From Burkholderiaceae bacterium (GTDB lineage: Bacteria; Pseudomonadota; Gammaproteobacteria; Burkholderiales; Burkholderiaceae_E): DNA of 32,055 nt. This document shows, piece after piece, positions 1-8,734 of this stretch. Numbering within the stretch: position 1 is the stretch's first letter; every line of letters starts with the position of its first letter. Made by a program: the position numbers and the translations under genes. The notes below the pieces were generated by a model that saw nothing but the letters and a program-made list of their open reading frames with translations, ran no database searches and had not been told where the DNA came from. Location of the stretch: NCBI GenBank assembly GCA_024641185.1, contig JAHEDO010000003.1, positions 1 to 32,055 on the forward strand, written 5' to 3'.

Positions 1-591
1 TCGTGCGGACGAGACGTGGAGATCGACGTGAACTGCGTCTTCGAGGGCGACGTCGCGCTGGCCGACGGTGTCCGTATCGGCGCGAACTGCGTGATCTGCG
101 ACGCGCGCATCGCTGCCGGCGCCCAGATCCTGCCATTCACCCACATCGAGGACGCGCAGGTGGGCGCAGGCGCGCGCATCGGCCCCTACGCGCGGCTGCG
201 TCCGGGCACCGAGCTGGGCGAAGGCTCACACGTGGGCAACTTCGTCGAGATGAAGAACACGAAGATGGCCGCGCACTCCAAGGCCAACCACCTCGCCTAC
301 GTCGGCGACGCGGTCGTCGGCGAGCGGGTGAACATCGGCGCCGGCACCATCACCTGCAACTACGATGGCGTGAACAAGCACCAGACCGTGATCGAGGACG
401 ACGCCTTCATCGGCAGCGACACGCAGCTCGTCGCGCCGGTGCGCGTGGGCCGCGGCGCGACGCTGGGCGCCGGCACCACGCTCACGCGCGACGCACCTGC
501 CGACAAGCTGACCGTCTCGCGCGCGAAGCAGACCACCATAGACAGCTGGCGGCGACCAGTGAAGAAGGCTCCGCTCAAGAAGGTCGGCTGA
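1..591 (+). CDS. glmU: Bifunctional GlmU (N-acetylglucosamine-1-P uridyltransferase / glucosamine-1-P acetyltransferase), C-terminal part; 5' truncated by window edge
   Basis: Frame 1 reads [16 protein letters not shown]...; left-handed beta-helix hexapeptide repeats, [38 protein letters not shown] typical of GlmU; followed by glmS. Confidence 0.96.
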   Translation, partial: SCGRDVEIDVNCVFEGDVALADGVRIGANCVICDARIAAGAQILPFTHIEDAQVGAGARIGPYARLRPGTELGEGSHVGNFVEMKNTKMAAHSKANHLAYVGDAVVGERVNIGAGTITCNYDGVNKHQTVIEDDAFIGSDTQLVAPVRVGRGATLGAGTTLTRDAPADKLTVSRAKQTTIDSWRRPVKKAPLKKVG

Positions 592-688
592 CCCGCGCCG
601 CGCGGGGAAACAGCGCATCGACCGCAAAACGGGCCGCGAGTACCGAAGGCATCACGGGGAACCTCCCTCCCCAACCGGAGCAACGAAG

Positions 689-2542
689 ATGTGTGGAATC
701 GTCGGCGCAGTTTCCCAGCGCAATGTGGTGCCGATCCTGATCGAAGGGCTGCGCAGACTCGAGTACCGCGGCTACGACTCCGCGGGGCTCGCGCTGATCA
801 ACGGCGTGATGGAACGCGTGCGCTCGGTCGGCCGCGTCGCGGAGCTCGAGGTGCGGGCCCGCGAAATGGGCGCTTATGCGCCTACCGGCATCGCCCACAC
901 CCGCTGGGCCACGCACGGCGGTGTCACCGAGGGCAACGCCCACCCGCACGCGTCGATCAGTCCGGCGCTCGAAATCTCGGTGGTGCACAACGGCATCATC
1001 GAGAACCACGAGGCGCTGCGCGCGCGGCTCAAGGGCCTTGGCTACCAGTTCCTGTCTCAGACCGACAGCGAGGTGATCGCGCACCTGATCCACGCCTACG
1101 TGACCGAGGGAATGAGCCTCTTTCAGGCGGTGCAGCAGGCGGTTCGGGAGCTCGAGGGCGCGTACGCGATCGCCGCGCTCAGCAACCACGAACCTAACGC
1201 GGTGGTCGGCTCGCGCAGAGGCTCCCCGCTGCTGCTCGGCGTGGGCAATGAGGGCACGGGCCGCGGCGAGAACTTTCTCGCCTCCGACACCTCCGCGCTG
1301 CTGCAGGTGACGAAGTACGTCGCGTACCTCGAGGAAGGCGACGTGGCCGAGATCCGCCTGGACGGCTACTCGATCGTCGACCGGGACGGCAATCCCGCGG
1401 ATCGCCCGATCGTCGAGAGCCAGCTGTCGGCCGACTCGATCGAGCTGGGCAACTACTCGCACTACATGCAGAAGGAGATCTTCGAGCAGCCGGGCGCGAT
1501 CGCCAACACGCTCGAGATGGTCACCAACGGCACCGCGCTGTCGCCGGGCCTGTTCGGCGCACAAGCCGAAGAGGTGTTTGCGCGCGCGAACCAGATTCTG
1601 ATCCTCGCCTGCGGAACAAGCTTTCACGCAGGGCTCGTCGCCAAGTACTGGCTCGAGAGCGTCGCGAAACTGCCTGTCTCGGTGGAGATCGCCAGTGAAT
1701 ACCGCTACCGCCAGTCAGTCGCCCTGCCCGGCACGCTGGTGATGACGATTTCGCAGTCCGGCGAGACCGCGGACACGCTGGCCGCGCTGCATCACGCGAA
1801 ATCGCTGGGGCTCGAGGACTCGCTGACGATCTGCAACGTGCCCGAGTCGGCGCTGATCCGCGCGAGCAGGCTGCGCTTTCTCACCCGCGCCGGCCCCGAG
1901 ATCGGCGTCGCGTCGACCAAGGCCTTCACCACGCAGCTCGCCGCGCTGTTCGTGCTCACGCTGGTGCTGGCCAAGCAGCGCGGACTGCTCGGCGTCGAGC
2001 GAGAACGCGAACTGATCGCCCAGCTGCGCCACCTTCCCGCCGCGATGAATCGCGTGCTCGAGTGCGAGCCCGCGGTGCACCACTGGGCGAACCGCTTCGC
2101 GACGAAGGAGCACGCGCTGTTCCTGGGCCGCGGCGTGCACTTCCCGATCGCGATGGAGGGTGCGCTCAAGCTCAAGGAGGTCACCTACATCCACGCCGAG
2201 GCCTACGCGGCGGGAGAGCTGAAGCACGGGCCGCTCGCGCTGGTGGACTCGCAGATGCCCGTGGTCGTGGTCGCGCCCAACGACGCGCTGATCGAGAAGC
2301 TCAAGAGCAACCTGCAGGAGGTGCGCGCGCGCGGCGGCGAGCTCTTCGTGTTCGCCGACCGGGACACGGTGATCGAGCCCTCCGACGGCGTGAACATCAT
2401 CAACCTCGACGACCACGCGGGACTGCTGTCGCCGATCCTGCACGTGGTGCCGCTGCAGCTCCTGGCGTATCACGCGGCGCTGGAGCGGGGCACGGACGTG
2501 GACAAGCCGAGAAACCTGGCCAAGAGCGTCACGGTGGAGTGA
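689..2542 (+). CDS. glmS: Glutamine--fructose-6-phosphate aminotransferase (isomerizing)
   Basis: 617 aa; starts MCGIVGAV (N-terminal nucleophile Cys), SIS domains, C-terminal [15 protein letters not shown] signature. Confidence 0.98.
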   Translation: MCGIVGAVSQRNVVPILIEGLRRLEYRGYDSAGLALINGVMERVRSVGRVAELEVRAREMGAYAPTGIAHTRWATHGGVTEGNAHPHASISPALEISVVHNGIIENHEALRARLKGLGYQFLSQTDSEVIAHLIHAYVTEGMSLFQAVQQAVRELEGAYAIAALSNHEPNAVVGSRRGSPLLLGVGNEGTGRGENFLASDTSALLQVTKYVAYLEEGDVAEIRLDGYSIVDRDGNPADRPIVESQLSADSIELGNYSHYMQKEIFEQPGAIANTLEMVTNGTALSPGLFGAQAEEVFARANQILILACGTSFHAGLVAKYWLESVAKLPVSVEIASEYRYRQSVALPGTLVMTISQSGETADTLAALHHAKSLGLEDSLTICNVPESALIRASRLRFLTRAGPEIGVASTKAFTTQLAALFVLTLVLAKQRGLLGVERERELIAQLRHLPAAMNRVLECEPAVHHWANRFATKEHALFLGRGVHFPIAMEGALKLKEVTYIHAEAYAAGELKHGPLALVDSQMPVVVVAPNDALIEKLKSNLQEVRARGGELFVFADRDTVIEPSDGVNIINLDDHAGLLSPILHVVPLQLLAYHAALERGTDVDKPRNLAKSVTVE

Positions 2543-2582
2543 CGGCGAAGATCCCGCCACCGGGCCGACCTCGGTGCACGAA

Positions 2583-3779
2583 TCACAGGTCCTGCGCTTC
2601 CTCGGAAAGTCGCGCCAGCAGGAAAGCCAGGAATGATGGAACGCAGCCGATGTGACTGGACGGCACGGCCGGGCAGTCGGTCAGGCTGACCCGGTCGCCC
2701 GCTCCCCGCGCCTGCATCGCCTGCAGCGCGCTCAGCGAGCTCGCGTACGGCACGGACCGGTCGTCCCGGCCGTGGAACAGGCGCACCGGGAGTTCGGGTT
2801 TCCAGTCGTGCACGCTGCTGAGCCGCGCAATCGCCTGCACGTCGTCGGCGAGGTAGTCGTCGATGAACCCGGTGTCGAATGTGACATCGGCATCGCCCGG
2901 TATCAGGAACCGCAGCAGCACACGACGAAGTTCGTCCCGCACGCTCGAGCCCAGATAGCGCAGTAACCCGGGCGACAGGAGCGCGCCGAGCACTGGCTGC
3001 TCGTCCCGCACCAGGTCCAGCAGCCCGTCGAGCGTGGCCTGCACGTCGTACGGGCCCGCGCCGGGCACCACCATGCGCAGCTGCTGCAAGTCGCTCGAGT
3101 TGCTGGCCTGCAGCGCACGGTGCGCTGCCATCGTCGTATAACCGCCTTCGGAATACCCGGTCAGGAAAAGCTGGCCGTTGTCGGTCACCCCGTTCCCGCG
3201 CCGCCAGGTCTTGGCTGCCGTGAGGAAGTCGACGACTGCCGCGCCCGACGGGGCCGCCAACAGGTAGGGATGAGGTGTGCCGAGGGACGCGCCATAGCCG
3301 ACGTAATCGGGCGCCACGACGATGTAGCCGAGCGAAGCCATCACGACCGCGACTTCGGAGGCAACCGCGTGGTTGCTGGGCGCTTCCGCGTCCTGAAAGA
3401 TGGTGCCGTGCTGATAGCTCAGCACGGGGCTCTTCGCGCCCGCCGCCTTGTCCGGCACGCTCACCAGGCCCGAGGCTCGCACGAGCTGGCCATTCGCATC
3501 GGTGGTCAGGTATTCCAGCCGGTACGAGGTGACGCTGTACACCGGCCTGAAACCCTCACTGCTCACATTCGCGCTGTCGAGCGCCTGAACGATCTCCGCT
3601 GCCGACACCGTGTTGAGCGGCGCGAAAGACTTGAGCTCGCCGGCACCGACAGGGTCGGCCGGCGGCGCCGGCGGATTGTCGCCGTCGCTTCCGCTGCCGC
3701 TGCCGCAAGCCGCGATGGAAGCCGCCAGCACCAGAGCCAGGCCCAGGCGCCACCAGCGGGCAAAGAATCTGTTGTACAT
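2583..3779 (-). CDS. Secreted lipase-like alpha/beta hydrolase (predicted lipoprotein)
   Basis: ORF 2583..3797; likely start MYNRFFARWW at 3779; lipoprotein signal AASIAACGSG; TGYSEGGYTTMAAHRAL nucleophile elbow; DYVGYG. Confidence 0.85.
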   Translation of the reverse strand: MYNRFFARWWRLGLALVLAASIAACGSGSGSDGDNPPAPPADPVGAGELKSFAPLNTVSAAEIVQALDSANVSSEGFRPVYSVTSYRLEYLTTDANGQLVRASGLVSVPDKAAGAKSPVLSYQHGTIFQDAEAPSNHAVASEVAVVMASLGYIVVAPDYVGYGASLGTPHPYLLAAPSGAAVVDFLTAAKTWRRGNGVTDNGQLFLTGYSEGGYTTMAAHRALQASNSSDLQQLRMVVPGAGPYDVQATLDGLLDLVRDEQPVLGALLSPGLLRYLGSSVRDELRRVLLRFLIPGDADVTFDTGFIDDYLADDVQAIARLSSVHDWKPELPVRLFHGRDDRSVPYASSLSALQAMQARGAGDRVSLTDCPAVPSSHIGCVPSFLAFLLARLSEEAQDL

Positions 3780-3831
3780 GCGAGGAACCTTCGGCAATGC
3801 TGCCAGCCAGGACAGTTTATCCGCTCCTGAC

Positions 3832-3870
3832 TAGAGCGCCTCTGTAGAGCGCCTCTGTAGAGCGCCTCTG
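3832..3870. repeat. Perfect 13-bp tandem repeat x3 (TAGAGCGCCTCTG)
   Basis: Direct reading: tagagcgcctctg tagagcgcctctg tagagcgcctctg; each unit carries an AGAG-CGC-CTCT dyad. Confidence 0.97.
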
Positions 3871-4229
3871 CTTCGGGACCTGCCACCCCCGGCGCGCGCC
3901 CCCCGGGAGCGTCGAGACGACCCATTGCCTGACGCTACGCTGAACCTTCGCCGCAACAAAAGCGTCGCGCCATGCGCAAGCGCCACCCCTCAAGTGACGA
4001 ATGTCAATGTGATTCCCGCACCCGGCTGAGATTCTTACTTCTCGGAAACGTAGAAGCGACGCGCCGGGCCAGAAACCCGGAAGCCGGGCACGACGTCTCG
4101 GAATTCCAGGACCAAGGAAAAGATCTGGACTATCCTCCGTTGGCCTGCATGCGGCCGGCGCCGGTTCCCGGGACCGACGTGGATCCGCGCCGACACTGCG
4201 ACGACGTCAACGGAGAAGGAGGAATTGAT

Positions 4230-4628
4230 ATGAGTACGACCCGCACACCCGGCGCGCTGCACCCGCTGCTGCTGCTCGTCGCACTGACGGCGAGCGCTGC
4301 GGCGCTGGTCGCGTGCTCCCCGAGCAGCCCGAGCTACAGCCGCGATGTGCAGCCGATTCTGGCCAAGCACTGTTACGAATGCCATGCACCCGGCAAGCCC
4401 GGGACCGAAGCCAGCGGCTTCGACATGACCAGCTATCAAGGCCTGATGAAAGGCGGGAAGTTCGGCGCGCTGATCAAGCCGGGTGACGCCTTTACCAGCG
4501 CACTGAACATGCTGGTGGAAGGTCGCGCCGATCCGAAGATCCGCATGCCCCACGGCAAGGAAAAGATGTCCGACGGCGACGTGGAGATTCTCAAGGTCTG
4601 GGTGAACGAAGGCGCCAAGGACAACTAG
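4230..4628 (+). CDS. c-type cytochrome lipoprotein with planctomycete-type cytochrome C-like domain
   Basis: ATG at 4230 preceded by GGAGAAGGAGGA; lipobox-like LVAC; VQPILAKHCYECHAPG (CxxCH heme site). Confidence 0.82.
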   Translation: MSTTRTPGALHPLLLLVALTASAAALVACSPSSPSYSRDVQPILAKHCYECHAPGKPGTEASGFDMTSYQGLMKGGKFGALIKPGDAFTSALNMLVEGRADPKIRMPHGKEKMSDGDVEILKVWVNEGAKDN

Positions 4629-4920
4629 CGCCAACGCATGCAGCGCACGGACCGTCGGAACGACTCGCCGCGTTGACAGGCCCCATGCCGGCGATCAGCG
4701 TGACGCACGGCGCGCCCGGCGCTGACAGGGCTTGACGCGGCCTCGAGAAAGGCGTGAACTGAGCGTGCATCATCGAGTTGTTTGAGACGGGTAGACGGAA
4801 GTGCGACGTCCGCGAAGTCTCGAATGGAGGGCAGCCCTATCGATGAATCCACCGACACCACTTCCATCCAGCCGGTAATCACAGGCCGGTAAACGTTACG
4901 GTGACGTGACGAAATGGGGC

Positions 4921-4975
4921 CACGGACAGTGGCCAGCCAGCGAAGCCCTGCGAAGTCATCGCGGGGCTTTGCATT
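4921..4975 (+). ncRNA. Candidate structured RNA / terminator: two adjacent strong hairpins
   Basis: GGCCAC-GGACA-GTGGCC, then GCGAAGCCCTGCGA-AGTCA-TCGCGGGGCTTTGC (14-bp stem with two G-U pairs on the + strand; these become A-C mismatches on the - strand), followed by ATTT. Confidence 0.45.
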
Positions 4976-5059
4976 TCCGGCGCCGCCGGCCTGCGATGAA
5001 AGTGGTTGCCGGCCGAGCGGCACGGCATTCCAACGACCGGCGTCAGTCGGGCAGCCAGC

Positions 5060-5449
5060 CTATTGCGCAACGCCGTTGACGACGAAATGGCGGAAGGTCG
5101 CGTATCTGTCGCCAACTTCACGCGCCGCTTTGTAATCAGCGCCGTTGAACCAGGCTTGAAGCTGTTCGCGGCTGTCCCAGACCTGGATGAATACGCGCTT
5201 TGCCGGCGTACCTTCGAGCGTGGTGAGATCCTTTTCCCCACCCCCGAGAGCAATCACGCGCCCGCCGGCTGCCTGAACGCTGGCCCGAACCTTGGGGGAA
5301 TACTCTTTCGAGTAGCCTTCGAGGTTGGTCACGTCGACCTCGCCCACGAGATAGACGGGCGGCTTAGGTTGAGCGTGCAGCGTTTGCACAGCGATGGCTC
5401 CAAGTCCAAAGGCAGCGACTGCCAGCGCTGTTGCGTACCGAGCTTTCAT
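5060..5449 (-). CDS. DUF1330 domain protein with signal peptide
   Basis: 129 aa; signal peptide ALAVAAFGLGAIAVQTLHAQ; PVYLVGEVDVTNLEGYSKEYSPKV... DUF1330-like pattern. Confidence 0.83.
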   Translation of the reverse strand: MKARYATALAVAAFGLGAIAVQTLHAQPKPPVYLVGEVDVTNLEGYSKEYSPKVRASVQAAGGRVIALGGGEKDLTTLEGTPAKRVFIQVWDSREQLQAWFNGADYKAAREVGDRYATFRHFVVNGVAQ

Positions 5450-5665
5450 CGTTTCCCTCGCTCTGCCTGTCGTTGTGCCGGAGTGACGGGGCGCATTGCA
5501 CCGTCTTGAACGGAAACCGCGCCAGGGCGCTCTGCCCGGGTCGCGATGGAGGCAACATGTCGGCTCGTAGCATTTGTCGATCTGCCTGACAAATCCTTGA
5601 CGAAACCGACTCGCGGATGAACTGCGAAGCGGGATATGCGAAGCGGGAACGCGTCAACCCGATTG

Positions 5666-6562
5666 CTAGTCTTCGACGCGCGGCGTCTTCCTCGTTGCCT
5701 TCAACTTCGCCGTCGACCCGCCTTTCTTCTTGGCGGCGCGGGGTTTGACCTTGGACGTACGCCGCCGCGGCACCGGCGTGGGATTTTCGATCGCCTCCGA
5801 ATGCACGAAGGCGCCCCCCTGGTACACCTCGGCGCGCGCATCGCCAGGCTGCTCGCGCGCCAGCACCTCGGCCGCGAAGGCTTCGCTGTCGTCGGCGGGG
5901 CGATACCCGAGGCGCACGGCATTGGCGTTGTCGTACCAGGAACGGCGATTGTTCGACACGCCATAGACGATTTCGAAACGAATGTCGGGATGTTCGATCC
6001 CGATCGTCACCAGTTGCGCGAAGTCGCGCGGGCTGATCCAGATCGACAGGCGCCGCTTGTCGATCGGCGCGGTGCCGACGTTTCCGATGCGCATGCAGAA
6101 CACTTCCATGCCGTACTTGTCCGCGTACAGACTGCCGAGCGCTTCGCCGAAGACCTTGGACACGCCGTAGCGGCTGTCGGGTTTGATGTACACCCGGTGG
6201 TCGATCACCTGGTCACGCCGATAGAAACCCACCGCGTGGTTGCTCGTGGCAAACAGGACGCGCTTCACGCCGTTGCGCCGCGCCGCCTCGAACGCGTTGT
6301 AGCAGCCGACGATGTTGGCGTTCAGTATGTCTTTCCACGCGCCTTCCACCGAGTAGCCGCCCAGATGCACGAACGCATCGACCCCCTTGGTAGCGCGCAG
6401 CATGTCGTTCAGGTTTGCGATGTCGCCCTGGACGAACGTCTCTCCAGCGGCGGGCTTGAGGCGACGGATGTCCGACAGGCGCAGCGCGTACTTTCCGGCG
6501 AGTTCCTGGCGCAGGTACGTGCCCACGACGCCGCCGGCACCGGTGATCAGAATCGTCTTCAT
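5666..6562 (-). CDS. NAD-dependent epimerase/dehydratase family, uronate dehydrogenase-like, with basic C-terminal tail
   Basis: Start ATG at 6562 (MKTILITGAGGVVGTYLRQ); GxxGxxG Rossmann motif; SNHAVGFY and YGVSKVFGEAL; trims the spurious 918-aa ORF 5666..8422. Confidence 0.85.
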   Translation of the reverse strand: MKTILITGAGGVVGTYLRQELAGKYALRLSDIRRLKPAAGETFVQGDIANLNDMLRATKGVDAFVHLGGYSVEGAWKDILNANIVGCYNAFEAARRNGVKRVLFATSNHAVGFYRRDQVIDHRVYIKPDSRYGVSKVFGEALGSLYADKYGMEVFCMRIGNVGTAPIDKRRLSIWISPRDFAQLVTIGIEHPDIRFEIVYGVSNNRRSWYDNANAVRLGYRPADDSEAFAAEVLAREQPGDARAEVYQGGAFVHSEAIENPTPVPRRRTSKVKPRAAKKKGGSTAKLKATRKTPRVED

Positions 6563-6715
6563 GGTCTGAGCAACTCCTTTCAGGGTAAGTCTACTGAGCT
6601 TTCGCCGCGCCGGTGACTGTATCGACAGGCCGGGCAGGCTGCGACGACCCGCCGCTACCGGATTGTCGAGTTGCCGGGACGTGATCCGGCCGCGCCGTCG
6701 AAGTACACTGCACGC

Positions 6716-7687
6716 ATGCAAAACCAGGCGCGTTCCGACGGCTCGCCCGACTGGTCGCCGAGCCAGCGTTATCCGGACTCCGCGGTCCACGTGATCGACG
6801 CGAGCTTCGATGCACTGCGGCTGCCGCTCGCCAAGATCGAGCGGCTGGCCACCGGCTGCCGCTGGGCAGAGGGACCGGTGTGGTGGGGGGATGCGCGCTG
6901 CCTCTTGTGGAGCGACATCCCGAACAACCGCATCCTGCGCTGGGACGAGGAGAGCGGCGCCGTCAGCGTCTGGCGTCGGCCGTCGGGTTTCGCCAACGGC
7001 GCCACGCGCGACCGCAGCGGACGGCTGATTCATTGCGAGCACGGCGGTCGACGCCTGGTGCGTACCGAATGCGACGGACGCGTGGTCGCAATCGCAGAGC
7101 GTTTCGATGGCAAGCGCCTGAATTCGCCCAACGACGTGGTGTGCAAGTCCGACGGTTCGATCTGGTTCACCGATCCGAGCTTCGGCCTGCTCGGCTGGTA
7201 CGAGGGCGAACGCGCGCCGCAGGAGTTGCCCACGAACGTGTATCGGCTGGATCCGAACGGGGAACTGAGCGTGGTCGCAGAGGGGATCAACCAGCCTAAC
7301 GGGCTGGCGTTTTCCCCCGACGAGTCCGTTCTGTACATCGTCGAGTCGCGGTCGGTGCCGCGACGGATCCTCGCGTACGACGTGGTCGACAACGGTCGCG
7401 CGATCGGCGGGCCACGCGTGCTGATCGATGCGGGGCCGAAGGGCACGCCGGACGGGTTCCGCTGCGACACCGCCGGCAACCTGTGGTGCGGCTGGGGAAT
7501 GGGCGAGGCCGGCCTCGATGGCGTGCACGTGTTCAACCCGCAAGGCAAGCTGATCGGCCGTATCGATCTGCCCGAGCGCTGCGCCAATCTGTGCTTCGGC
7601 GGCGTGCACCGCAACCGCCTGTTCATGGCGGCAAGCACGTCGGTGTACGCGCTGTACGTCAACACGCAGGGCGTGGCTTATTGCTGA
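6716..7687 (+). CDS. SMP-30/gluconolactonase/LRE family protein
   Basis: CRWAEGPVWW, LLWSDIPNNRILRWDE, LNSPNDVVCKSDGSIWFTDPSFGL, QPNGLAFSPDES; start MQNQARSDG. Confidence 0.92.
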   Translation: MQNQARSDGSPDWSPSQRYPDSAVHVIDASFDALRLPLAKIERLATGCRWAEGPVWWGDARCLLWSDIPNNRILRWDEESGAVSVWRRPSGFANGATRDRSGRLIHCEHGGRRLVRTECDGRVVAIAERFDGKRLNSPNDVVCKSDGSIWFTDPSFGLLGWYEGERAPQELPTNVYRLDPNGELSVVAEGINQPNGLAFSPDESVLYIVESRSVPRRILAYDVVDNGRAIGGPRVLIDAGPKGTPDGFRCDTAGNLWCGWGMGEAGLDGVHVFNPQGKLIGRIDLPERCANLCFGGVHRNRLFMAASTSVYALYVNTQGVAYC

Positions 7688-7764
7688 ACGCGCCCCGAGC
7701 TGATCCGGGGAAACGGCAGATCCGGCGCGAGTGCCATAATGGCGCCTGCGCTGCAGCCCCGGGA

Positions 7765-7784
7765 CCTGCCCGTCGGCGGGCAGG
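7765..7784 (+). promoter_or_regulatory. Perfect 8-bp hairpin with TCGG loop in the 5' leader of the RquA-like gene
   Basis: CCTGCCCG-TCGG-CGGGCAGG; a CATAAT -10-like element is at 7734-7739; GGAGAGAGG ribosome-binding-like sequence lies downstream. Confidence 0.55.
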
Positions 7785-7807
7785 GCGGCGCGGAGAGAGG
7801 TGTGACC

Positions 7808-8605
7808 GTGTCGGAAGCGTGGATGCCCCTGGTGGTGATGGTGGCCGTCGTGCTGGTCGCCACGGGCGGTTTCTTCTTCGTCGTGACGCGTGGCGCGTTG
7901 ATCGTGCGCGCGCTGCAGCCGGGCGGGCAGCACCCCGCGGCGCACGTCTACCCGATCTACTCCAACATGCGGCTGATCCGGCTGGTGGACTTCCAGCCGG
8001 TGATCGCGGCGATCCTGCTCTTCCAGTACGACCGGCTGGTGTCGATGATCACCGCGGGCATCCGCCGCATGGACCTGCGCGGCAAGAACGTGTTGATCAC
8101 ATCCTGCGCCTTCGGCAACGTGATGCCGCGCGTGGCCGACGCCTCCCTGGGTGCCGGTGCGCGCGAGGTGAAGGTCGTCGACCTGATCCGCAACGAACTC
8201 GTGCACGCCGAACGCAAGATGGCCAGTCTGGGCGGTCCGCTCAGTTACCTGCAGCAGGACGCCACGGCGATGGAACTGCCCGACGCGTCGGTGGATGCCA
8301 ACGTGGTCTTCTTCCTGCTGCACGAGCTGCCGCATCACCTGAAGAACCAGACGCTCATCGAGGCTTGCCGCGTGCTGGCACCGGGGGGCAAGCTGTTCCT
8401 TGCGGAGTTTCATCGCCCGCACCTGCGCGTGCTGCGCGCGTTGAGCTGGACCTATTTCATGGTCTTCGAGCCGCTGGGTCTGGCGCTGTGGACCACGCAG
8501 GACCCGCTGGCGCAGTTGCAGGCCATACCGGGCATGCAGGCCGAACGCCGCATCGTCTTCTTCGGCAACTTCCAGGTCATCGTGGCGACCAAGGCCGCGG
8601 CGTGA
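7808..8605 (+). CDS. Membrane-anchored class I SAM methyltransferase, RquA (rhodoquinone biosynthesis)-like
   Basis: GTG start (7802 or 7808) after GGAGAGAGG; N-terminal TM helix WMPLVVMVAVVLVATGGFFFVV; FFLLHELPHHLKNQTLIEACRVLAPGGKLFLAEFHRPH...FEPLGLALW resembles the RquA C-terminal pattern; unusual motif I ITSCAFGNVMPRVA. Confidence 0.65.
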   Translation: MSEAWMPLVVMVAVVLVATGGFFFVVTRGALIVRALQPGGQHPAAHVYPIYSNMRLIRLVDFQPVIAAILLFQYDRLVSMITAGIRRMDLRGKNVLITSCAFGNVMPRVADASLGAGAREVKVVDLIRNELVHAERKMASLGGPLSYLQQDATAMELPDASVDANVVFFLLHELPHHLKNQTLIEACRVLAPGGKLFLAEFHRPHLRVLRALSWTYFMVFEPLGLALWTTQDPLAQLQAIPGMQAERRIVFFGNFQVIVATKAAA

Positions 8606-8711
8606 ATCGAGATCGGGACTGACCGGCCGGACCTCATCCGACCGACCGACGTCGCCTGACCTGGCCTGCGCTGCATTTCGGCGCTTCTGTCTGAATCGGT
8701 TGGTGCGCCTG

Positions 8712-8726
8712 CGATCCGCCGGATCG
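8712..8726. repeat. Palindrome CGATCCG-C-CGGATCG between converging genes
   Basis: Perfect 7-bp arms; GATCCGC recurs inverted as GCGGATC about 20 nt later, at the 3' end of the DUF1015 gene. Confidence 0.6.
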
Positions 8727-8734
8727 ACACCCGA

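Noticed and set aside
3120-3830. 236-aa plus-strand ORF antisense to the lipase
   Set aside because: His/Arg-rich with no motifs; lipase frame has signal peptide and catalytic motif
5666-8422. 918-aa minus-strand ORF
   Set aside because: Only the C-terminal 298 aa are a real dehydrogenase; the upstream part is antisense to the SMP-30 and RquA-like genes and is His/Arg/Gln-rich, typical of shadow frames in high-GC DNA
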